Source: Acanthosepion esculentum
Lineage: Eukaryota > Mollusca > Cephalopoda > Sepiida > Sepiidae
Length of the DNA stretch: 64,000 nt
Assembly (NCBI GenBank): GCA_964036315.1
Contig: OZ038495.1
Location: 22,173,621 to 22,237,620 of the forward strand
Direction of reading: 5' to 3'
Made by a program: the position numbers and the translations under genes. Numbering within the stretch: position 1 is the stretch's first letter; the number at the start of each line of letters is the position of its first letter. Below are positions 11,640-21,565 of this stretch, piece by piece. The notes below the pieces were generated by a model. The model searched no databases. It was not told where the DNA came from and saw only the letters and a list, made by a program, of their open reading frames with translations.

Positions 11640-11860
11640 TGGCGGACGAGATTCCAGGCAGGATATTAATAGGTTAAGTCATATAAAAATCCCATTTTTG
11701 TTTATCAACTTTATTCTTCAATATATTATTCAATTATATATTCACCATTATTTGCAATGACTTTTTGACACTTATCAGACACTTATTGATACATTTTGAG
11801 TAAAATTCCGCATGTTTTCATGCGAGCATTTTTCGATGAGTTTTGAATCTGGTTTTCATT
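11640..11860 (-). pseudogene. possible IS630/Tc1/mariner transposase C-terminus
   Basis: The minus strand reads KCQKVIANNGEYIIE with stops around it, resembling the C-terminal VAKVIxxNGxYFD motif of this transposase superfamily. Nothing of the catalytic core is visible, so the call is tentative. Confidence 0.35.
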
Positions 11861-12203
11861 AGAGAAAGTTTCCCATATCAGAGTATTTTACAAAAAAACA
11901 ACCCTCCCCCCCCCCCAAAAAAAACAGGTACTAATCAGTTCGTGTAAGGTTAGGTGAAAAAAAAGCATATTATTCATACACTACTCATTTTGGAATCTGC
12001 CTGCAACGTTATCGGTTATGACCTTGCATCTCGGATTACTGTCATGATCACCAAGGATTAACAAATACAAAATATCGCCTTGTATGTGTAGTGAAATGGG
12101 AACAATCTACCTTCGTTGATTAAATAAAGGGTCATTTCAAAATTCCGAAAATTGTTACTGGATACAAAAGACACCTGAAGAAGGCCGTGGGATATCACGG
12201 TCA

Positions 12204-12456
12204 AATGGTAATGGTAATATTAGCCGTTTCCCTATGAGGAAACATTTGTCATTCATTGACCGAGAAATCAGTGCTGCTTTCGGTTGACTTTATAAAATTT
12301 TTCTCTTAAATCAATGTTTTCATGAAAATAGTTTGTTCAAGACCAGTAGCTGTTGTTGCTCTTTCCAGTATTGATGGGCGTTTCCTTCCTAACTTTTTAT
12401 TTGAAGTAGTGTGGAATGTCAACGTCTTGATTATGTCCTATTTTTCTCGCAATTCT
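12204..12456. repeat. dispersed repeat 'E', copy 1
   Basis: It shares long phrases with copies at 12713-13042 and 53603-53902: AATGGTAATGGTAATATTAG, TTTATTTGAAGTAGTGTGGA and TCAACGTCTTGATTATGTC. It is preceded at 12175 by a CTGAAGAAGGCCG motif. No autonomous protein is encoded. The strand is undetermined. Confidence 0.8.
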
Positions 12457-12712
12457 CCAATGATCATCAGTTTTGTGACATTGCTTAGTATGTATCAAAT
12501 AGGGATCGAAACAAAAAGAGTGCATGTGTTTTTTATAAGCATGCCTATACAATAACTAAATTAAATATCCAACGAGACTTGCGTTGCACAAACCCACATA
12601 GCATGCTATGAAGGAGAAGACTCACTGTCATGGCACCCCGACGACCTAATAACTAATGGGAAACGTTCACGTCTATATTTATAAATGTTGCTTTTGTTTT
12701 ACTGCCAACAAA

Positions 12713-13042
12713 AATGGTAATGGTGGAATTAGCCGTTTCCCTACGCATTCATTGACCGAGCAGCCAGTACAGCTTTCGGTCGAAATTTATAAAATCTTAC
12801 TCTTAAATCAATTTTTCAGGAAAATAGGTTTCTCAAATCCAGTAGCTGTTATCGCTCTTTCTAGTATTGATGGTGAGTTTTCTTCCCAACCTTTTATTTC
12901 ACATATAGTGTAAAATGTCAACATCTTGATTACGTCATTATTTTCTCTTCGAGTTACATATCATATCCATTTTAGTTGTGGCTGCTGTTGGTAGTCCTCA
13001 AGTGATGTGGTTTCTGCTATTTGGTACAGTTGTTTGGATGTC
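12713..13042. repeat. dispersed repeat 'E', copy 2
   Basis: The same repeat as 12204-12456 but extending further, through TCCTCAAGTGATGTGGTTTC and TTTGGTACAGTT, which match the end of copy 3 at 53865-53902. It carries a ~10-bp deletion relative to copy 1 after CCGTTTCCCTA. Confidence 0.8.
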
Positions 13043-13359
13043 TAAATTTTGTGACAGTAAAACCGGAGATTTTTCCAGCGGTGATGATTCCAGCGAGCAA
13101 TCGCCATCGTGCTCCAGTGACACGAAAACTGTTTCCAGGAACATTCTGCTGATTACCAAGTACCCCATTTTCCCCTGCATTGCCAATTTAAAACGCCATT
13201 TTGAATGTACGGGTTTTGTTGCAGTCACACCGAACAAATATAACTTATTTGAGGAAAAGTCCTGGAACGTTCCTGGATAGATATAGCCACGCAATGACAT
13301 CTGCACCTTGTACTTGAAGCCATTTTTCTTGTACATTAATATGTCTCCACGCGTCCGTG
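13043..13359. other. unassigned
   Basis: Moderate-GC sequence open on both strands for about 100 codons, with no family signature. It may belong to a longer form of repeat E. Confidence 0.3.
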
Positions 13360-13800
13360 CATCAAATACTAGTGCCATATCTGGTCCGGTGTTTCTGCTG
13401 TATAGCTAATGATTCTTGACGGAAAGAAGAATCTGCAAGGTTATATGTCCTGATATGGCATATCGGCATTAGTCGCTTTCCCACTTCTATAACGTAGCTC
13501 TTCTCTATTTTTTCATTAGATATTTTCACGGTAATTGTTCTAATGTGCTTTCCTCTTTGGTACCTCGATTTGATGAATTTAAGCGTAGTACTAGATTGGT
13601 AGTTAGGTCTCATAATTTCCCTGTTGAAATTACGGTTACAAGGTCTATGATAATAGTTTCTTCTCTCGCACTTTTCACTTGTAGAACTTTCAGCTTCTTA
13701 CTTTCCTGTCAATTACGATCTTCAAAAATTTAAATCCAACGTCAATCGTCATTTGAATCCTGTTCTTTTATTGCCTCTCCATTTATTTCATCCTCAGTAA
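13360..13800 (+). mobile_element. LINE tail, jockey/CR1-like
   Basis: Matches the LINE tail at 46420-47000 in DNA: CATATCTGGTCCGGTGTTTC near 13376, a cognate of CHIWSGAP, then TTTCACGGTAATTGTTC and ATCTTCAAAAATTTAAAT. It is heavily frameshifted. No start or reverse-transcriptase core is present. Confidence 0.75.
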
Positions 13801-15490
13801 GTCCCTGCTTTTATCGCCTTGACTAGTGAGAAATGTTAAAAAATAATGTAACCTCTCGTAGATGCCCTTATTTAGGATAATAAAGGAACTGTACTTTATT
13901 AGATAGATGTCATGACGTTTTTGGCATTTCAGATTATATAGATACCATAGAGTGATGATAAACACACGGACATGTAGTTTAGTCGATATTTACAAATCTG
14001 AAATAAAAATAATAAAACAGGTGTTACGCTAAGCCGGAAGCGTCTGTCAGCCTTAGAAAAATCAGTATTCGAAATTCGAGCTTTTTTATCTGGGCTTGAA
14101 GAACACCGATCTATTTTCAGCAACGTGGTAGCATAAAAACATAGTGACTTCCACGGAAATATTGTCTGGACCAAGTTTTTAAAAAAGAAAAAAATCAGAT
14201 GTGTTATATTAAGCGTATGGAGGCAGAACAAAGAAGAAACAATAAAGATTTAAAGAAATAAGCAATTGTATTAACGTAAAATACAACAAATGATGAATCG
14301 GTGTAAATGTCTCTTGTTGAAAAAAGGAGATAAGTGGAGTTCTAAAAGGCGTCCACAGGGGGTGGGGAGAGGAAGGATGAGTTGTGATTTACTGGAGCGA
14401 CGACTTTGGCGAGCTGTCTCATGAAGATGGGAGGTCGCTTTCCGACGAAGTCTGTGAACTCGGTCCAAGATGCCGTCCAACTGCCGAAAATGTTCCTCTG
14501 ATGGGCTTTTATAGTCTTTCTTAGGCTCAATTCGGCTCTGGTTTTTATTTTATTTCTTTAGGCGTGAGTGGGTGCTATTGAGTGGAAATTCTGGATTGTA
14601 TTGCTTATTTTTTCTTTGACTGTGTGAGTAAAAACGGGCGGTATGTGCAGAGCCTATGCGCAGTTGACGGAATTTTAGTTCAGTTTTGGGTGTTTGGAAC
14701 GTTCACACCCGGTCAGTGATGGAAATTAGTGTAGAATGAATCAGAAGGAGATCTGGTTTTAGGAAGAATGTAACAGATGCCATTGGAAGTTTTAAATTTA
14801 ATTACTGATAAACAAAACAAAAAATATTAGTGTTGTTTTACGGAGGTTTCTATGCCTCAATGGTGGGGAAATGCGACAGAAGAGCTGAGAATCTGAGATC
14901 TGTTTTATTAGAGATGCCTAGTTTGTAAGCACCCCACTGCTAGTTTCTTATACATTTTCTCTGCGGTGCTTTTCAGTTGGACGGTTCATACCTAACTCCC
15001 CAGAGGATATATTTATCTTTACATGCAAATATAAACTGATAGAAGCAACTAAAAATAGTGATAATCGCTAATATAAATTCCTCTATTTAAAGTTATTTTT
15101 TATATCTATATGGGACCTTTTGAGAGGTCACCATATCGACTATCAAGACATATTAGATTTCTCCGTAACTGGTCAGGTTGAAAAGGTTAATAAACAAAAA
15201 GTGATTGTCCAGAACATGGCTGATGTGGGTCAACTGGGAAATAGTTTTGGCTTAATAAAATCTTCTTTATCATAAAGTAAGTTACGAAAAAAGACGAGAA
15301 AGAATCACACCAGGCACATGTCCGGTTAACCAGATTGAACCAGAAATAGCGAATTGGGTTACTTTCGAGAATAATTTTAATGGCATTTTAAAGTCTACAG
15401 CTGACAATGTTAAGCTGCAAAAAATTAGAATACATTTATTCTGGCACTTTGTTCAATTTATTCTTCTTTCTTTCTTCCTCAGTTTGCTCA
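13801..15490. other. 1.7 kb with no assigned feature
   Basis: Minus-strand open frames at 13929-14231 and 14271-14530 have no recognised motif. A GC-richer patch at 14335-14490 on the minus strand (DGILDRVHRLRRKA) is unassigned. The rest is AT-rich. Confidence 0.35.
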
Positions 15491-15559
<69 letters not shown>

Positions 15560-15560
15560 C
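15491..15560. repeat. (TATC)n microsatellite
   Basis: About 17 TATC units. Confidence 0.97.
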
Positions 15561-15699
15561 TCTAAACACGCATATACACTCTTATGTACAAACGCACATA
15601 CAGCCTTAGGAAGTTAAGTAACTCTTATCTCTCTACTGAGATCGATTCACACTGGGTGCCACAAATATACCTATTTATATCGTACTAAGCTAAGCGGAG

Positions 15700-15960
15700 T
15701 AAATATCTGAGTGCATAGCTAGTGGTTAGCAAGTTAGTCCGAGACAATTACTTCTGTAATGAGTTCGACACTTACCGGCCGCTCTACACTTGGGCTTCTC
15801 TGCCGTAAACTACGCTGAGTAATTAGTGCTGGGCAATCTTGACTTATAAAGAATTGCTGCAATTGCAAGTTCAATCCCTACTGAGTACCACTACACTTGT
15901 GGCTTTGTACCGTATGCTAAACTGAGGAATCAACTGAAGGCGCCTAACCATGGAGCATTG
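15700..15960 (+). mobile_element. SINE-like tRNA-derived segments
   Basis: GCTAGTGGTTAGCAAGTTAG followed by GAGTTCGACACTTACC gives an A/B-box-like pair at about 15717-15775. A second partial pair with AAGTTCAATCCCTACTGAG (about 15870-15888) follows. Both are diverged, suggesting two adjacent old copies. Confidence 0.5.
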
Positions 15961-16040
15961 CATTGGTGTTGTGGAGCTTTTTCGCAGTGGAGGCTTGTAT
16001 TTGTACTAAAAACGGTCCTAAATAAGTTCGACGTACCAAA

Positions 16041-16227
16041 CGTTAGGAACTTGATATAATACGTATTACGCAGAGTAATCTTGTTGTGGTCGCTGACTAC
16101 CTTCGTATTCGACTAACTGTCGACTACTGTCGTCCGACATCGACCGACCCTCGTTCCTCTTACTACTCCTACTTATACTAGGTGGGAGAGTCTAATAACT
16201 ATAGAATAGGTGTGTTTCACCATAACA
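16041..16227 (-). mobile_element. Ty3/Gypsy LTR relic (minus strand)
   Basis: The minus strand matches the 5' LTR at 21146-21286: it begins TGTTAT, contains TAGACTCTCCCACCTA and GCGACCACAAC...GATTACTCTGCGTAA, and ends CAAGTTCCTAAC. At 187 bp it is ~46 bp longer than the 21146 LTR, which has lost a central segment. Beyond its inner end (16010-16040) short text resembling the element leader (TTTGG..CG...TCGAACT) continues, so it may be an LTR plus leader fragment rather than a clean solo LTR. No convincing target duplication is visible. Confidence 0.8.
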
Positions 16228-16470
16228 ATTGGTTAAGATGGAAGTAAGATCGCACTGTTAAGATAAGCATGTTTTCGCTCTCTTTACATTCACAACGTCA
16301 GTTTCTTCAAATTCACTTTTCTTGATTTAAATTTTTCTAAACTTTCTTTTTGTTACTGTGGTGGCGAAGGAGAAAACCAACATTTATCACGAAAAACAAT
16401 GTTCGCTGTGTTATCTACCGAAATAGAAAACAGAATGAAGATCGGGTCAAATTTAGTAGGCCTTAAAATA

Positions 16471-16828
16471 GGTACCTACATGAGATCGCTGAAAAATGAG
16501 CACAGCAGGATAATAACGGCTTTAAACTTGACGAAAACAAAATGTTATCGTCAAAATGTTATTGTTTTTATTAAGAGGAAAGAAATTTTAAATGGGGATT
16601 TTCACTTTTGTAAACAAAAGTTAAAAAAATGACTGACGATCGATTTTCTGTCAATTTTGGTCGTTCTAGTAACTATTAAAAATGTAAAAAAATAATCAAA
16701 AAATACTTTGATCCTTCCTCTTGATAATAACATAAACATTTAGACGATAAAAAATTATTTTCATCAAGTTTAAGGCCGTTATTATCCTGCTATGCTCATT
16801 TTCCAGCGATCTCATGTAGGTATCTACC
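16471..16828. mobile_element. 358-bp MITE with long inverted arms
   Basis: The left arm (16471-16590) pairs with the right arm (about 16710-16828). Shared phrases are TACCTACATGAGATCGCTG, AATGAGCA, AGCAGGATAATAACGGC and TTAAACTTGA. Flanks are TTAAAATA (16463-16470) and ATAAAATA (16829-16836), an 8-bp near-perfect target duplication that points to a hAT-like origin. A 77-codon plus-strand frame within it looks like a by-product of the arm. Confidence 0.8.
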
Positions 16829-16836
16829 ATAAAATA

Positions 16837-17264
16837 AGGTAATTGTTTGCGTTTCCCGACCAATCACAACCTTTCTTTTCCCAATAAAAGAATGTTACTT
16901 TGGAACACATGCAGACTGCTTGACTCTTCGAGGGTAAAGAAGGACGTTCTCCTCTTTATGATGTGGACTTGTAACGCTTTTGATTTACGTTAGGCATTTT
17001 CTAACGTTGAACTGATTTATGACACTTGGAATTACGACCTTGACCTTTTCGATCTGAACCCCCTATTACTATTTACCACAGTTACATTCTGAAAAGCCAG
17101 ATTTTTTTGTCTTGTTCTTATCTTGCTAATATTTTAAAATCTTTTCTTTCCTTGTTCTATAATCTTCGTTGAACGTTCTGGGGATTTACAACATTGTTTT
17201 CCTATCATTCAGTGACTTTACAATATCTTGATTCTCTTTTGAGGATATTTACTTGTGTCTTAAT
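16837..17264. other. no feature seen
   Basis: AT-rich sequence without a recognisable motif. Confidence 0.4.
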
Positions 17265-17460
17265 GGTAAATCTGATAGATTCGATGCGGTCAAATTAGCA
17301 GCTGATCTCAAAAATGACATAAAAATAACTGGTTCAAGGAATGGTTTGTTAATTCTAACGCTTCCAAAACAAGACTACTTTCTATTAATCCCCAGAGAGA
17401 TTCCTTTCCATCAGCCTCGTTGATGCTAACCCCCCACGAAAATGTCCCGTTGAATAATTT
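17265..17460 (+). mobile_element. LINE fragment, jockey/CR1-like RT
   Basis: A short reverse-transcriptase fragment. The plus strand gives KLAADLKNDIK and, after shifts, SKTRLLSINPQRD. It corresponds to the segment after the YADD box seen at 46260-46350 and 50480-50620 (LEKDL...NASKTKLLSIN). Both ends are truncated. Confidence 0.7.
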
Positions 17461-17686
17461 TTTTTTAGTAACACCATAATTCCCCACCTGATGAGACGTC
17501 TAAAAAAGGGGAAACCTTTTTTTGACGTTGAAACGAAAATGTACAATTTTGTAGCAGATATATGCATGTTCTAATGTAACACTGCATAAGATAAATAAAT
17601 ATTTACGGCTCTGCTTTATGTATTGAGCAATATTTTTAAATTAATGTTCTGAACGCTGTTATCTTCCTGTTCGTTCTCCTACAATT

Positions 17687-17689
<3 letters not shown>

Positions 17690-17730
<41 letters not shown>
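17690..17730. repeat. (TA)n microsatellite
   Basis: About 20 TA units just left of the hairpin region. Confidence 0.95.
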
Positions 17731-17733
<3 letters not shown>

Positions 17734-17801
17734 GAAATATAGTCTTAAAGTGTGCTATATTTATGGGATAAAGTGCTCAATATCAGAGATAGAGCGTGTG
17801 A

Positions 17802-17905
17802 ATATAAAAGTGGACATGGAAGTCAGCACTTAGAGGCGACAGTCTGTTTCATGCTAGTGCAATCGTCAGGCAACTGTCGCCTCTAAGTGCTGACTTCCAT
17901 GTCCA

Positions 17906-17914
<9 letters not shown>
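17802..17914. repeat. perfect 42-bp-arm hairpin
   Basis: 17802-17843 is the exact reverse complement of 17873-17914, separated by a 29-base loop. The right arm runs straight into a (TA)n array. A diverged relative of the left arm lies at 10898-10940, also next to a TA array, so the arm belongs to a dispersed repeat. Confidence 0.9.

Positions 17915-17982
<68 letters not shown>
17912..17982. repeat. (TA)n microsatellite
   Basis: About 35 TA units following the hairpin. Confidence 0.97.
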
Positions 17983-17984
<2 letters not shown>

Positions 17985-19351
17985 TGAATAAACGACGAGT
18001 TGGGTAATAAAATCGGTTATTGTGAATATTTGTTGTAAAATAAATATTATGTATAAGTTTAAATTCTTATGTATCATTTAAATATAGACTGTAAACTTTA
18101 CCGACATCAATTGGTTTTAAAGGGAAAACCTTGACTGGCATAATAAAATCCGATATAACGTAGAAAATATCATTGCTGCAATGCACGCATATACACACGC
18201 ACACAAATGTCGGTTTAATTTTAGAAATGAAATCAAGTTTTTAGAAGCCGCATCGTTTTTGACATATCAACGGTTGGAGAAACTTTACGCTCCAGAGATT
18301 TGATTGATAACTCTCATTTGGAACTCGACATAATTTCAATTTCATTTTGTTTTTTTCACGAAACATTCTTCTTTCATTCACTCTTTTGTATTGAGGAATT
18401 TGTTTTCAGTGTCACTTTACATATTTGGTGTTTTCTCTTCACGAGTTAACAGACACAATAAATGTAGACGTATTCAACAAACGCCATTTTTGTTTTTTAA
18501 AGTGCTCTCTATTTTTACTGTTTTTGTTGCTTTTATTTACTTATTTATTTTTTCATATTTTATGAAACCTGACATTCTATTCGCCAGTTATCTGTTCGAG
18601 CAGGAGTTATAATTAAAAAAAACAAACAACTCTTACACCCACTGGAAATTATCGTGGCTGTGAAAGCTTTTGTGGCTGAGCGGTATAAAACACACTTGGA
18701 CTGACGGTGGTTTAAAAGGCACATTTTCTTCATTAAGACTCTCGAATGCACAGGCTAATAGACATAAATTTACATTGTTTTAAAGCATATTGATGTTTAT
18801 TTAAACACGCGTATGCATTAAATATAACATTTAAAGTAATAAGAAATAATGAATCTAAATAAATACGCAGCAAATGTTGTCTGTCCGTCTGTGTGTCTGA
18901 AAGTCCAATAACTCGAGACACACTTGCTCTACATAAATATATTATACCTTTTTGGAATTAGGATGACCCCCGGATTGAAAATCTGCCATTTATCTGGCGC
19001 TTGAACATTTAGAATTGGGATTTGTGCCCGGATGTGTAGGGAACAGTTAAACATTCAAATTTTAAAATAACGGAAAAAATAAATATTTTAAATTTTTTGA
19101 AATTTTTATTGAGTTTTAAGTAACACAAAAACTTTGTAAAATTAAAAAAAAAATGTTTTAATTTATTGTGAATTGAGGAAATCAATGTTATAACATCAAA
19201 ATGCCAAGGAATCAGAGTTAAAGTGAGAGGTACCGTGACGTGAGGTTTTGAAGTTCCATAGACTTTGTGATTTGAATTGCGGCCTGAATTAGAGTTTCGG
19301 CTTAAATCGGATTTTCTGCGCAAATCGGTCTTTTGGCCGGAATTGGGTTTA
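17983..19351. other. no gene seen
   Basis: AT-rich sequence. A weak tRNA-like head (GTGGCTGAGCGGTATAAAAC at about 18672) has no clear B box. Nothing else was recognised. Confidence 0.4.
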
Positions 19352-21145
19352 GAGCTCGAATCAAAGTTAAAGTGAAGTTTTGAAGTTAGAGAAATTCAAA
19401 GTTATTTCTTCAAAATTATCATTGCTGTTTTCTAAACTGGACCAGAGGACCCTTCAGTTTTGTCCTAACTAGCTTATAGAGTTAAAGTGTGGTTTTGAAG
19501 TTACATGGAGTAAATTGAGCAATTCAAAGTTATTTCTTCAAAATTATCATTGCTGTTTTCTAAGCTGGACCAGAGGACCCTTCAGTTTTGTCCTAACTAG
19601 CTTATAGAGTTAAAGTGTGGTTTTGAAGTTACATGGATTAATTTGAGCAATTCAAAGTTATTTCTTCAAAATTATCATTGCTGTTTTCTAAGCTGGACCA
19701 GAGGACCCTTCAGTTTTGTCCTAACTAGCTTATAGAATTAAAGTGTGGTTTTGAAGTTACATGGAGTAAATTGAGCAATTCAAAGTTATTTCTTCGAAAT
19801 TATCATTGCTGTTTTCTAAGCTGGACCAGAGGACCCTACAGTTTTGTCCTAACTAGCTTATAGAGTTAAAGTGAGGTTTTGAAGTTCCATGGATTAATTT
19901 GAGCAATTCAAAGTTATTTCTTCAAAATTATCATTGCTGCTTTCTAAACTGGACCAGAGGACCCTTCAGTTTTGTCCTAACTAGCTTATAGAGTTAAAGT
20001 GAGGTTTTGAAGTTCCATGGATTAATTTGAGCAATTCAAAGTTATTTCTTCAAAATTATCATTGCTGTTTTCTAAGCTGGACCAGAGGACCCTACAGTTT
20101 TGTCCTAACTATCTTATAGAGTTAAAGTGTGGTTTTGAAGTTACATGGATTCATTTGAGCAATTCAAAGTTATTTCTTCAAAATTATCATTGCTGTTTTC
20201 TAAGCTGGACCAGAGGACCCTACAGTTTTGTCCTAACTATCTTATAGAATTAAAGTGTGGTTTTGAAGTTACATGGATTAATTTGAGCAATTCAAAGTTA
20301 TTTCTTCAAAATTATCATTGCTGTTTTCTAAACTGGACCAGAGGATCCTTCAGTTTTGTCCTAACTAGCTTATAGAGTTAAAGTGAGGTTTTGAAGTTCC
20401 ATGGATTAATTTGAGCAATTCAAAGTTATTTCTTCAAAATTATCATTGCTGTTTTCTAAGCTGGACCAGAGGACCCTACAGTTTTGTCCTAACTAGCTTA
20501 TAGAGTTAAAGTGTGGTTTTGAAGTTACATGGATTAATTTGAGCAATTCAAAGTTATTTCTTCAAAATTATCATTGCTGTTTTCTAAGCTTGACCAGAGG
20601 ACCCTACAGTTTTGTCCTAACTAGCTTATAGAGTTAAAGTGTGGTTTTGAAGTTACATGGATTAATTTGAGCAATTCAAAGTTATTTCTTCAAAATTATC
20701 ATTGCTGTTTTCTAAGCTGGACCAGAGGACCCTACAGTTTTGTCCTAACTAGCTTATAGAGTTAAAGTGTGGTTTTGAAGTTACATGGATTAATTTGAGC
20801 AATTCAAAGTTATTTCTTCAAAATTATCATTGCTGTTTTCTAAGCTTGACCAGAGGACCCTACAGTTTTGTCCTAACTAGCTTATAGAGTTAAAGTGTGG
20901 TTTTGAAGTTACATGGATTAATTTGAGCAATTCAAAGTTATTTCTTCAAAATTATCATTGCTGTTTTCTAAACTGGACCAGAGGACCCTTCAGTTTTGTC
21001 CTAACTAGCTTATAGAGTTAAAGTGAGGTTTTGAAGTTACATGGATTAATTTGAGCAATTCAAAGTTATTTCTTCAAAATTATCATTGCTGTTTTCTAAG
21101 CTGGACCAGAGGACCCTTCAGTTTTGTCCTAACTATCTTATAGAG
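19352..21145. repeat. 128-bp satellite array, ~14 units
   Basis: The unit start GAGTTAAAGTG recurs every 128 bp (19479, 19607, 19735 and so on). Each unit contains TTATTTCTTCAAAATTATCA, CTGGACCAGAGGACCC and CAGTTTTGTCCTAACTAGC. Units differ at a few sites (TTCAG/TACAG, TGTGG/TGAGG, ACATGG/CCATGG), and these variants recur in blocks, indicating unequal exchange. The first unit is diverged and partial. The array stops within a unit at the LTR. Confidence 0.97.
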
Positions 21146-21286
21146 TGTTATATTGGAAGACACCTAGTCTATACGTAATAGACTCTCCCACCTATCATAA
21201 GTAAGAGTCAGTAGGTAGCCGAGAAGAAGTGATTAGCGACCACAACTCGATTACTCTGCGTAACACTTTATTACAAGTTCCTAACA
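21146..21286 (+). repeat. 5' long terminal repeat
   Basis: Starts TGTTAT and ends CTAACA, giving the canonical TG...CA ends. It is identified by its match to the minus-strand LTR relic at 16041-16227. The 141-bp length reflects loss of a ~46-bp central block. It begins exactly where the 128-bp satellite breaks off. Confidence 0.8.
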
Positions 21287-21522
21287 ACTTTTGGCGACGA
21301 AGATTCGAACTCATACGGGGGAGAAAAAAATCGTTGGACAAAACAACTTTTGACGACGATTCGTACTCATACAGAGGCAGAAAAAAAAATTCGTTCGCCA
21401 ATACAACTTTTGGCAGCGAAGATTTGTACTCATAAGGAGGAATAACAAGTTTGTCCGCCACAGTGGTTTTAACGACGAAATTCACACTCATAGGGAGGAA
21501 GAAAAATTTTGTTCGCCACAAA
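21285..21522 (+). repeat. four ~60-bp tandem leader repeats
   Basis: Units start at 21285, 21344, 21404 and 21461. Each has CAACTTTTGGCGACGAAG (or a diverged form), then an ACTCAT phrase, a G/A-rich run and TTCGCCA. The TGGCGACGAAG core of the first unit sits where a tRNA primer-binding site is expected, so that region appears to have been multiplied. Confidence 0.8.
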
Positions 21523-21565
21523 TAACGTGGGCAACAAAGTCTCGGATTTACAGTTTGAAAAAAAA

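Noticed and set aside
13783..14530. Minus-strand frames of 60-100 codons as exons
   Set aside because: No motif, and stop-separated fragments in different frames without splice signals I could support.
20062..20375. Plus-strand frames with SKLDQRTLQFCPN repeats
   Set aside because: Satellite unit translation; 128 is not a multiple of three, so frames do not persist.
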